A stretch of DNA of 64,000 nucleotides, taken from the NCBI GenBank assembly GCA_004295085.1, contig SHNF01000018.1, positions 1 to 64,000 on the forward strand, written 5' to 3'. This document shows positions 33,778 through 41,252 of this stretch, in pieces. The translations under genes and the position numbers were made by a program. Under the pieces are notes generated by a model. That model saw only the letters and a program-made list of their open reading frames with translations, had not been told where the DNA came from and ran no database searches. Numbering within the stretch: position 1 is the stretch's first letter; each line of letters starts with the position of its first letter. The stretch comes from Planctomycetota bacterium (lineage in GTDB: Bacteria; Planctomycetota; UBA1135).

Positions 33778-35340
33778 TCAGCCCGGCAGGCGTTCGAGCC
33801 GGCCCAGCCGCTTGCGCCAGAACTCCGCGAACCAGATGGCGCCTGTGTGCAGGTCCACGGCCACGCCTGCGAAGGACGGCGCGCCGGCCCCGGGGAAGCG
33901 GCTCATGGGAGGGAGGCGCACGGCGTCGCCGGACGGCGTGAGGTAGCCGAGCGTGGCCCGGAGATCGGGCTCGTCGGCGGTGTGGATCGTGTACCAGAGG
34001 TTGCCGAGCGTATCGTAGGCGATCGAGTGCAGCTGCTCGTCCCGGAGATCCGCCTCCGGGATGACCCGCTCCTCGATGCAGGGGTTGCGTCCCTCCGCGT
34101 CGAGCTGCAGGCAGGCGGGATCTCCCAGCCGCAGGATGTCGAAGCGGGCGATGGTGCTGTCGAAGAACTCGTTGAAGACGATGTCGCCGCCCGGCGCCTG
34201 CAGGATCTGCCATGGCCCGCTGCCGGCGATGAAGGCCGGCGGCGCCTTGCCGATGTGCGGAGGCAGCGGGTACTCCGTAACCACGCCCGTAACGGGATCG
34301 AGACGGCCGATGGCGTTGCCCCAGTAGGCCGTGTACCAGACGAAGCCGTCCCGGTCCACGAGCAGATGCGCCGGCTGGGCCGTGGGGTTCGGCAGCAGGT
34401 AGATGCAGATGCAGTCGTCCCAGGAGCCGCCGGGCGGGCAGAGGAGATGGTCGAGGGAGGTCGAGAAATCGAAGTGGTTGTCCCACGGCACGCGCTCGGG
34501 ATCGAAGGTGCCGATCTTCGCCCCGGATACAAGGCCGCCCTCGGTGAACCAGATGCGCTCGCGAACTTCGTCCCAGGCCAGGCCGATGACCTCGTTCCAG
34601 TCGCCCGGCAGGTTGTAGACCCGGAACTCGAATCCAGGCGGTGCGGCCGGATCGAAGCAGACGATCCGGCTGTGGTTCGGCCAGAGGCCCTGGTAGAGGT
34701 AGCCGCCGCCCTGGCTGAACCAGACGCGCCCGTCGGGATCCACGAAGATGTCCTCGCCGAGCGTGCTCATCTGCGTGCGGTGATCGCCGAAGATGGTCGT
34801 CGCGAAGGGACCGGGGTCCGGTGGCTTGGGGATCTGGAGGCCCTGAACGGCGCCCACCGCCGGGTCCAGCATCTGGAACTCCAGGTGGAACTCCTGGTTG
34901 ACCCACACGCGGCCGTCCGCGCCGACGGCCACCGCCAGCGGCGAGGCGTTCGTGCCCGGGGTCGGCGGGATGTCGAACCAGTCGTAGCGATAGACGTCCA
35001 GCGCGGCCTCATCGCTCAGGCCGGCGGGCGTCTGCACCCGCACGCCGCCGCTGCCGGTCCCTGACGGCAGGCGGAAACGGATCTCCCGGTCGGTCCAGGA
35101 CTTCACCTCCGGTGCCGTGGACGGGAGCGTCCGGACGCCGGTGCCATCCCGGATCAGGAGCGCTCGACCCGGTCCGGCGGAGCCGAAGCTCGTGCCGGTG
35201 AGGCGCACCGGCCCGTCCACGAAGGTGGCGACGGCTCCTTCGGCGACGGCCGGACCCGTCGGCCGAGGAGAAACGGGCGTCTGGAGCTCCGGCCGCGGCA
35301 GCGCGCAGACCAGCAAGAGAACGAGGGGCGCGGTCAGCAC
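33778..35340 (-). CDS. secreted streptogramin-lyase-like beta-propeller with N-terminal IPT/TIG-like domain
   Basis: The 520 residues start at GTG 35340 with a hydrophobic signal. An IPT/TIG-like beta domain follows (about 30-110, TGTSFGSAGPGRALLIRDG). The rest is a propeller with Vgb-like blades: DPDGRVWFSQGGGYLY, DRDGFVWYTAYWGNAIGRLDPVTG, YDTLGNLWYTIHT. True Vgb inactivates streptogramin B antibiotics, but the exported form and added domain make a structural or binding role more likely. The frame extending upstream to 35646 is not coding-like. Confidence 0.75.
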   Translation of the reverse strand: MLTAPLVLLLVCALPRPELQTPVSPRPTGPAVAEGAVATFVDGPVRLTGTSFGSAGPGRALLIRDGTGVRTLPSTAPEVKSWTDREIRFRLPSGTGSGGVRVQTPAGLSDEAALDVYRYDWFDIPPTPGTNASPLAVAVGADGRVWVNQEFHLEFQMLDPAVGAVQGLQIPKPPDPGPFATTIFGDHRTQMSTLGEDIFVDPDGRVWFSQGGGYLYQGLWPNHSRIVCFDPAAPPGFEFRVYNLPGDWNEVIGLAWDEVRERIWFTEGGLVSGAKIGTFDPERVPWDNHFDFSTSLDHLLCPPGGSWDDCICIYLLPNPTAQPAHLLVDRDGFVWYTAYWGNAIGRLDPVTGVVTEYPLPPHIGKAPPAFIAGSGPWQILQAPGGDIVFNEFFDSTIARFDILRLGDPACLQLDAEGRNPCIEERVIPEADLRDEQLHSIAYDTLGNLWYTIHTADEPDLRATLGYLTPSGDAVRLPPMSRFPGAGAPSFAGVAVDLHTGAIWFAEFWRKRLGRLERLPG

Positions 35341-35420
35341 GGATTCAGATCGTACCCACTTCAGGCCAGGGGCATTGCCGCGCGGCGCGACCGGTGCCCT
35401 CGGCGCGCTCGCTGCGGGGC

Positions 35421-35756
35421 TCAGGAGCTGCGGGCCTCGAGCTCGTACGCGCGCAGGATCGCGTCGAGCATCGGTCCGAACCGCTTCTTTAGCTCGGCGC
35501 AGCGGGTGGAGTTGTGCAGCTCGACGCCCATGCGCTCGCTCCGGATGAGCCCGGCCTCGCGCAAGATCTTGAAGTGCTGGGACAGCGTCGATTTGGCTAG
35601 GGGCTTCTTCCGGACGTGCAGGAACTCGGAGCAGGTCTTGGCGCAATCGGCGCGGGCCAGCTGGGTGAATATGCGGACGCGCACCGGATCGGACAGGGCG
35701 TAGAGGATGCCCTGCACGGTAATTTCATCCAGAGGCGGGTGGTACAGCGGCCTCAC
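35421..35756 (-). CDS. ArsR-family winged-helix repressor
   Basis: The 111-residue protein has the ArsR/SmtB fold: ALSDPVRVRIFTQLA, then the recognition helix region KSTLSQHFKILREAGLI, then a wing with ERMGVELHNS. Cysteines at CAKTC might bind a metal or sense thiol oxidation, but no classical CxC metal site is present at the recognition helix. It is transcribed away from the SDR gene and presumably represses it from the palindrome over the SDR promoter. Confidence 0.85.
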   Translation of the reverse strand: MRPLYHPPLDEITVQGILYALSDPVRVRIFTQLARADCAKTCSEFLHVRKKPLAKSTLSQHFKILREAGLIRSERMGVELHNSTRCAELKKRFGPMLDAILRAYELEARSS

Positions 35757-35775
35757 GAGCGGATCCTAGCAGGCC

Positions 35776-35811
35776 TTGACATCGTTGTCCATTAGTTCTA
35801 TAATACAGAAC
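35776..35811 (+). promoter_or_regulatory. consensus sigma-70 promoter with overlapping palindrome
   Basis: TTGACA (35776-35781) and TATAAT (35799-35804) are both perfect, with 17 bp between them. The inverted repeat GTTCT-N7-AGAAC (35795-35811) covers the -10 element. The promoter drives the SDR gene and the palindrome is the likely ArsR operator. Confidence 0.85.
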
Positions 35812-35849
35812 AATTGGAGTAACAGAGAACCTCACGCAGGAGCATCGTC

Positions 35850-36599
35850 ATGGGCAAGCTCACGGGAAAAGTCGCGCTGGTCACCGGCGGCAACAGCGGC
35901 ATGGGACTGGCAACCGCGGCATTGTTCGCGGCCGAGGGCGCGAAGGTCGTCATCACCGGCCGCCGCCAGAAGGACCTGGAGGAGGCGGCCCGATCCATCG
36001 GCGCGTCCGCCCTCGGCGTTCCGGGGGACGTCTCGGACCTGGCGGACCTCGATCGCCTGTTCGGCGTCATCCGGGAGAGGCATGGACGACTGGACGTCCT
36101 TTTCGCCAACGCCGGCATCGGCGAGCTCGCGCCGCTGGCGCAGGTGACCGAGGATCAGTTCGACCGTCAGTTCGACATCAACGTCAAGGGTCTGTTCTTC
36201 ACGGTGCAGAAAGCCCTGCCGCTCATGCCCGACGGCAGCTCGATCATCCTGAACTCCTCGATCGCCGGAGGCATGGGAATGGAGGCGTTCAGCGTCTACA
36301 GCGCTACCAAGGCGGCAGTCCGCTCGTTTGCGCGCAGCTGGACCAATGACCTGAAGGCGCGCAAGATCCGCGTGAACGCCATCAGCCCTGGCCCGATCGA
36401 AACGCCGATCTTCGGCAAGATGGGCTTGAACGAGGACCAAGCCAACGGCTTCAAGCAGGCTCTGCCCGGCATGGTGCCGCTCGGGCGAATCGGCCGCGCC
36501 GAGGAAGTCGCCAAGACCGTCTTGTTCCTCGCCTCCGACGACAGCAGCTACATCACCGGCATCGACCTTGCCGTCGATGGCGGCATGGCGCAGGTGTGA
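35850..36599 (+). CDS. short-chain dehydrogenase/reductase (SDR)
   Basis: The 249-residue enzyme has all classical SDR marks. TGGNSGMG near residue 11 binds NAD(P), NAGIG lies near residue 88, the catalytic Ser is in NSSIAGG, and YSATK follows as the Tyr-Lys pair. The C-terminus EEVAKTVLFLASDDSSYITG is typical of 3-oxoacyl-ACP/glucose-dehydrogenase-like members. The substrate is unknown. It is controlled by the divergent ArsR protein. Confidence 0.92.
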   Translation: MGKLTGKVALVTGGNSGMGLATAALFAAEGAKVVITGRRQKDLEEAARSIGASALGVPGDVSDLADLDRLFGVIRERHGRLDVLFANAGIGELAPLAQVTEDQFDRQFDINVKGLFFTVQKALPLMPDGSSIILNSSIAGGMGMEAFSVYSATKAAVRSFARSWTNDLKARKIRVNAISPGPIETPIFGKMGLNEDQANGFKQALPGMVPLGRIGRAEEVAKTVLFLASDDSSYITGIDLAVDGGMAQV

Positions 36600-36900
36600 C
36601 CGGCTCACCGCCTCCGGCGGTGCCTCAAGTCCGTAAGGCGACACCGCCCGGCACCAGCGCACGGGCGAGCAGGAGGCGCGAGGGCACTAGGGAGAAGTGC
36701 CATGAAGAATTAGAGGACAAGCTTTGAACCCGGCTGGTGCACGACAGCGGAGGTTGACACCTGAGATCGTCTGGCTAGGGTGAGAACTAGTCCACGACCA
36801 GGAGGAGGAACTTTCGTTGGTGCAGCTTCGATCAGCCGGACGGTCGTGTTGACTGCGGTACGAATTTCGCGTTCGGTAAGCGGCGCGAGCCGTAGCACGG
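36600..36900. other. intergenic stretch with terminator-like hairpin
   Basis: The perfect hairpin CACCGCC-TCC-GGCGGTG at 36606-36622 lies directly after the SDR stop codon and could end its transcript, though no T-run follows. The rest shows no gene. A 62-residue frame at 36710-36898 on the minus strand is not convincing. Confidence 0.4.
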
Positions 36901-37794
36901 CTACGGCTTGGCGTCGAGAAAGTCGTTCACCATTGGGACGATGATGGGTATGCGCTGCATCAGTGTCACGTGGGTGGTGTCGGGCAAGATGGCCAATCGC
37001 GATGCGGAGCGCGGCTGCATGTCGCCGTGGATCTCGCCACCCTTTAGGCGAAACATCTCCGCGACGTGCGCGAGCCGCACGCCGTCAGCGTCGCCGTGGA
37101 TGAAAAACATGGGCGTCGTGGTGGCCTTAAGCTTGTCGGCTCCGAAGTCGTACCCTCTCGAGGCCGTGGCGACGATTCGCTGGACGAAGCTCGGAAAGTC
37201 GTCCGGAGTCGGACTCAGCTTCTTGTACTCGGCCTCAATGGGCGAGCCTTTGAAAACGTCCGCCGTGAGGTTCTGGATAGCTTCGAGCGCTCCCGCGACC
37301 ATGCCGTCAGGGCGGAACGTGGACGAAATGATGACTGCCCTTCGCACTTTGTCCGGATGGCGGATCGCACACTGCATCGCCACGGCTCCGCCCATGCTGT
37401 AGCCGACAAGGTCCGCTCGCGGGATCTTGAGATAATCGAGCAGTGCGGCCACGTCGTCGGCGAGGTTCTCGTAGGTGATATCTCGTGGGACGTCCGCCGT
37501 GCGGCCGTGACCTTGCATTTCGACGGCAATGACTTTCCGTGTTTTGGAGAGCTCGCTGATCCACCCGGCCCAGTTGTTGGTGATGGTCATGAACGCGCCG
37601 TGAAGCAACACCACCGGTTCGCCGCCCCCGTGGACTTCGTAGTACATGTTGATTCCGTTGACTGGCGCGTAGCCCGTCGTTGGCTCCTGCTGCGCCGACG
37701 CGGCAGTCATAACGAGCGTCACTAAAAGGAAAGCTGTCTTCCGCACTGCTGAACGCCGGCCGGAAGCGTTTGCTGGATGGATTGGCTGCGTCAT
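36901..37794 (-). CDS. exported alpha/beta-hydrolase
   Basis: The 297 residues carry an N-terminal signal (ending near ASAQQ) and a canonical alpha/beta-hydrolase domain. [11 protein letters not shown] forms the oxyanion region and GYSMGG is the nucleophile elbow. DADG provides the acid, and a His follows near the C-terminus (PDTTHVTL). The start overlaps the preceding gene by 4 bp. The enzyme probably hydrolyses a small ester or amide outside the cytoplasm. Confidence 0.85.
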   Translation of the reverse strand: MTQPIHPANASGRRSAVRKTAFLLVTLVMTAASAQQEPTTGYAPVNGINMYYEVHGGGEPVVLLHGAFMTITNNWAGWISELSKTRKVIAVEMQGHGRTADVPRDITYENLADDVAALLDYLKIPRADLVGYSMGGAVAMQCAIRHPDKVRRAVIISSTFRPDGMVAGALEAIQNLTADVFKGSPIEAEYKKLSPTPDDFPSFVQRIVATASRGYDFGADKLKATTTPMFFIHGDADGVRLAHVAEMFRLKGGEIHGDMQPRSASRLAILPDTTHVTLMQRIPIIVPMVNDFLDAKP

Positions 37795-38300
37795 TTTGTC
37801 TCCGTACTTGATCCCAGGCTGGCGAGAAGCTCGTCGAGTTGGTCGAGCGCTTCGGGCAACGCGCCCGTCGATCCGGAGTCAAGCGCTTCCTTCGAGGGAT
37901 AGCGATCGTGCACGACCAACAACGTCTTGCCTGCGCTTTCATCGAAGGTCACCGTGGTGACGGTCATGCCGTCGTCACCTTCCTCGTTGGTCCAAACGAG
38001 GCGCGAGTGCGGTGTCACTTCGAGGTACGTGCCGAAGAACTCCATCGTCGAACCTTCGTGGCGAAACACCAAACGATACTGCCCCCCAACGCGGACATCC
38101 ATTTCGCAGGAAAGCAGGTTCAGCCCATACGATCTTGGTACCCACCACCTCCTGAATAGTTCTGCCTTGGTCCACGCCTCGAACACGAGGCGCGCAGGCG
38201 CGTTGACGGTGCGTGTGACGACGAGTTCGCACTCGGACTTCCGCTCCACCGCCGTGCGGTTCTTCGTGGGGGTGGCCTCACTTTCTCTGCTTACGTCCAT
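37791..38300 (-). CDS. SRPBCC/AHSA1-domain protein
   Basis: The 169 residues fit the AHSA1 (Aha1 C-terminal-like) START-fold pattern: [25 protein letters not shown] near the N-terminus, then strands, and a C-terminal helix [12 protein letters not shown]. Such proteins commonly follow an ArsR regulator, as here, and bind hydrophobic ligands. The gene overlaps the regulator by 23 bp and the hydrolase by 4 bp. Confidence 0.85.
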   Translation of the reverse strand: MDVSRESEATPTKNRTAVERKSECELVVTRTVNAPARLVFEAWTKAELFRRWWVPRSYGLNLLSCEMDVRVGGQYRLVFRHEGSTMEFFGTYLEVTPHSRLVWTNEEGDDGMTVTTVTFDESAGKTLLVVHDRYPSKEALDSGSTGALPEALDQLDELLASLGSSTETK

Positions 38301-38643
38301 TTGCTTTCTCCTTCCGTTTCAAGTCCTCGACAACAATGTCCAACTCGTCGAAGCGCGCGGCCCAGAGCTGGCGATACCTCTCGATCCATGCCGCCTCTTC
38401 TTCCAGTCCGCGCAGCCCGAGCTTGCAGGTCCGCACGCGCCCAACCTTCTCTGTGCTGACGAGCCCCGCTTGCTCCAAGACGCCTACATGTTTCTTCATG
38501 CCCGTAAGGGTCATGTGGAAACTCTCGGCAAGGGCTGTGATCGAAGCGTCCGCACGCCCGAGTTGCTCCAGAACGCCGCGTCGGGTGGCGTCCGAGAGCG
38601 CGCCGAACGAGGCATCGAAGTGGGTTTGGCTATACTGAGCCAC
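38278..38643 (-). CDS. ArsR-family repressor of the SRPBCC/hydrolase operon
   Basis: The 121 residues (GTG start) have an ArsR winged helix: ALSDATRRGVLEQLG, recognition part MTLTGMKKHVGVLEQAGLV, wing KVGRVRTCKLG. This is the subgroup that pairs with AHSA1 proteins. A perfect inverted repeat covers the start codon, pointing to autorepression. Confidence 0.85.
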   Translation of the reverse strand: MAQYSQTHFDASFGALSDATRRGVLEQLGRADASITALAESFHMTLTGMKKHVGVLEQAGLVSTEKVGRVRTCKLGLRGLEEEAAWIERYRQLWAARFDELDIVVEDLKRKEKANGRKQRK

Positions 38644-38656
38644 ACGGTTCAGTATA
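38631..38656. promoter_or_regulatory. operator-like palindrome over the ArsR start codon
   Basis: TATACTGA-N10-TCAGTATA, with perfect 8-bp arms, spans the GTG start of the ArsR gene. It is the likely autoregulatory site of the operon. Confidence 0.7.
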
Positions 38657-38959
38657 CAACTTAGGTGCCGGCATGCAATGGGAGGCTGGGCGCCTGCTGC
38701 GTTGCCCGGCGATCCACCTAAACTGGCTCTCCTGCTGTTGCCACGCCGCTGCGTGCGACCTGGATGGGTGACAAGCCATTGTCGCTCGAGAATTCGCCGG
38801 AAAACGCGGCCAAGTCGTCGATACTCAGCCGCCAGGCGTCGACGCGAAGGTAGTCGGTGGGCCGCTGACTTCCGACCTCGACCCACAGGCAGAGGGACGA
38901 AGTGCATGAAGTCCGAGGTTCATGTCTTCTCGCTCCGATCCGTTATTCTGCCTGGAAGC
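38657..38959. other. non-coding stretch with a degenerate tRNA-Pro 3' end
   Basis: No gene is evident. Positions 38902-38940 match 15027-15065 of the tRNA-Pro repeat at 31 of 39 positions without gaps, including the GAGGTTCA core of the T arm. The match could be a worn attachment site of an older element. Confidence 0.55.
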
Positions 38960-39430
38960 ATGCCCAGGAAAAGCGCAGGCCTACTGGTGTATCGGCACCG
39001 CGCAGGGGCGACCGAAGTGCTCCTGGTGCATCCGGGCGGCCCGTTCTGGGCCAGGAAGGAGGAGGGCGCGTGGTCGATCCCCAAGGGTGAGTTTGAGGAT
39101 GGCGAGGATGCGCTGGAGGCCGCGAAACGGGAGTTTCAGGAGGAGACTGGCATGACGGTCGCCGGCACGTTCCATGCTCTGGCTCCCGTTCGACAGCGAA
39201 GCGGCAAGATCGTGCACGCGTGGGCGGTCGAAGGAGATCTCGACGCTCAAGCCATCAAGAGCAATACCTTCACTCTGGAGTGGTCCGGAAAACGCAGGGA
39301 GTATCCGGAGGTCGATCGCGCCGCGTGGTTCGACATCGAGGAGGCGAAGCGCAAGATCCTGGAAGCCCAGCGCGGGCTTCTGGATCAGTTGCAGGACTGC
39401 ATAGCGCGGGGTCCAGCTTCCGATTCATAG
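38960..39430 (+). CDS. NUDIX hydrolase
   Basis: The 156-residue protein has the NUDIX box GEFEDGEDALEAAKREFQEETG (split pattern Gx5Ex7REFxEExG), preceded by WSIPKG. These enzymes hydrolyse nucleoside diphosphate derivatives with Mg2+. The AGLLVYRHR start and WFDIEEAKRKI end resemble the diadenosine-polyphosphate/MutT-like branch. ATG 38960 was chosen because the upstream in-frame sequence is not coding-like. Confidence 0.9.
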   Translation: MPRKSAGLLVYRHRAGATEVLLVHPGGPFWARKEEGAWSIPKGEFEDGEDALEAAKREFQEETGMTVAGTFHALAPVRQRSGKIVHAWAVEGDLDAQAIKSNTFTLEWSGKRREYPEVDRAAWFDIEEAKRKILEAQRGLLDQLQDCIARGPASDS

Positions 39431-39498
39431 GAGGCTGCCGGCCTGTGACCGGTGCGCGCCAACGCCTCGATGGCATGCGGCGAGAAGCGCGCCTGCGG

Positions 39499-40539
39499 TC
39501 ACGTGCACGGGGTCACGACCACGGGGATGGTGATGCCGGCGCGGAGCGATCCGTGCGGATGCTCCATGCGGACGCTGGCGCGCAGGGCTCCGCTCTCGGT
39601 CATGTGGAAGGGGAAGTCCTGCGGAAAGCTGGTCACGAGCGGGCCGGGATAGCCCGGATAGGTGGGGGCGTCGTCGCTGCGGCTCGCGCCCGAGACCACC
39701 TTGAGACTGGTGTCGAGCTGCAGGATGTTGACCTGCATCTTGAAGGGGGCCGGGGTTCCTTCCGGAGGCACGTCCTCCTGGTGGTGGTAGAAGGTGATGT
39801 TCAGGCGGACATCGGCCGCCTGGCAGAAGGGCGCCTCGTACGTGGTGCAGGCGTGGTCGCCCTCGAGGGTCTCGCCGCTCTTGACCGAGTACTGGGAGAT
39901 CGCGACGCATTCTGCGGCCATCCCGTCTGCGTGCGGATCGATCTGGATGACGTAGGCCTCCGTGTCGGAGGCGTTCTGCGCCGGGATCGGGCCGGCGGGC
40001 TGGCGCTGCAGCGCCGCGCCGGGATGCGGAGCGCGGGCCTGCTGCGCCACGTGCGCCAGCTCGTGGGCCAGCAGGCGGCGGCCGGCGGCGGTGCCGGGCT
40101 GGTAGCGTCCGGCGGCGAAGACGAGGTCGCGGCCCAGGGTGTAGGCCAGGGCGTTGACCGAGCGCGCCGAGGCGTCGGCCTCGGCGCCGGTGTGGACGCG
40201 CACCGCGCCGAGGTCCAGGCCCAGACGGGGCTCGTAGAAGCGGCGCAGGGAGCCTTCGAGCGCCGTTCCCGGGGCGGTGACCGGCAGGAAGCCGGCGGCC
40301 GGGGGATCCGCGGCGCCGGCGCGCGGCTGCGGGAACACGCGCACGCCGGCCAGGCCCGGCAGCCGCAGCACCTGCTCGGCCATGCGCTCCGCCTCCTGTT
40401 CCGCCGGGTCTCCCGGCCGGCTCACCGGGACCTGGGGCTGATGCAGTCTGCGGGCGGATGCGCCGTCGTGGGGCCGCCCGGGTCTGCGCTCGGCGCCGGC
40501 GCTCGTCGCCCTGGAAATCCGGCTGCATCTGGAGTGCAT
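39499..40539 (-). CDS. DUF4157 (eCIS-associated-type) domain protein
   Basis: The 346 residues contain a DUF4157 domain. The domain runs from PGDPAEQEAERMAEQV through FYEPRLGLDLGAVRVHTG and ANALAYTLGRD-like segments to LLAHELAHVAQQ with the zinc-binding-type HELAH (H159, H163). A C-terminal beta-rich domain of unknown role follows (about 190-346). DUF4157 is common on effectors and accessory proteins of extracellular contractile injection systems, and also on free-standing exported proteins. No injection-system genes are nearby, so this link is only suggestive. Confidence 0.75.
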   Translation of the reverse strand: MHSRCSRISRATSAGAERRPGRPHDGASARRLHQPQVPVSRPGDPAEQEAERMAEQVLRLPGLAGVRVFPQPRAGAADPPAAGFLPVTAPGTALEGSLRRFYEPRLGLDLGAVRVHTGAEADASARSVNALAYTLGRDLVFAAGRYQPGTAAGRRLLAHELAHVAQQARAPHPGAALQRQPAGPIPAQNASDTEAYVIQIDPHADGMAAECVAISQYSVKSGETLEGDHACTTYEAPFCQAADVRLNITFYHHQEDVPPEGTPAPFKMQVNILQLDTSLKVVSGASRSDDAPTYPGYPGPLVTSFPQDFPFHMTESGALRASVRMEHPHGSLRAGITIPVVVTPCT

Positions 40540-40932
40540 GGAACCCCCGGCCTCGGGCCGCCTTCCGATCGTACCCGGGACGGACCTGCGGGCCGGTCCA
40601 CGAGGCGGCGAATAATCGTGTGGATTCCGGGCGGGCTGCGGCAACTCCGGAGGGTAAGAGGGATCCAACCCAGGAACTGCCAAGGGGATGGCAGGGGGGA
40701 CCGAGGATCGTATCGACCGGCAGAGACGTCATGGCCCGCCGGACGGCCGGCGGGCCTATTCCATTGGCCGGGAGGCGCCGGCGGAGCTGCCGAGCGGGCC
40801 GGCGGATCGTGGAGGAGCGCAGAGGGGCCGTATTGCTGCGCGCATGCTCCCAGGTATCATGCATATCGGCCTGGACGTAGCCCGTTATTCCAGCCCGATG
40901 ATCTCACTCTGGAACAAGGCCCCCGCCCGACG
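40540..40932. other. divergent intergenic stretch with a strong hairpin
   Basis: There is no clear gene. The perfect hairpin GCCCGCCGG-ACGG-CCGGCGGGC lies at 40734-40755. Promoters for the two flanking divergent genes should lie here but no consensus pair was recognised. Confidence 0.35.
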
Positions 40933-41229
40933 ATGCAGTGCAGCAAGACCTTCCACAATCCGAATTGCGCCAGGTTCACCGCCACGGTCGATCTCTCTTC
41001 TGACGGAACCGACATGACGGGCTCCTTTTCCAGCCCCTCGAACCCGGCCTTCACGGGCACGCGCTCGGCGCCGCTGAACAGCAGCCATCCGATCTGCTCC
41101 GACCGATTCGCTTGCGGAGAAGAGTGGTACCGCATCTGCGTCAAGCCCAAGGCCGGCATGACGTGGCAGGACGTTGCGTCGTGCGCCGACGTGGACGTCG
41201 TGACGGAGCTGGAGGCCGGCACACCGTAG
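40933..41229 (+). CDS. small Cys-containing protein of unknown function
   Basis: The 98-residue frame begins at ATG 40933 and contains five cysteines and several Ser/Thr-rich strands (TATVDLSSDGTDMTGSF). It could be an exported domain, although no clear signal peptide is seen. It ends 23 bp before the sigma-factor fusion gene. No family is recognised. Confidence 0.45.
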   Translation: MQCSKTFHNPNCARFTATVDLSSDGTDMTGSFSSPSNPAFTGTRSAPLNSSHPICSDRFACGEEWYRICVKPKAGMTWQDVASCADVDVVTELEAGTP

Positions 41230-41252
41230 CGGCGGCCGGGTCGCAGCTTCCG

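Noticed and set aside
33778..35646. longer start for the streptogramin-lyase-like gene
   Set aside because: The extension to 35646 overlaps the ArsR gene antisense and is Arg/Ala-rich shadow. GTG 35340 precedes a normal signal peptide.
36710..36898. 62-residue minus-strand frame
   Set aside because: It has no ribosome-binding site, no recognised domain and no coupling with neighbours; it was treated as non-coding.
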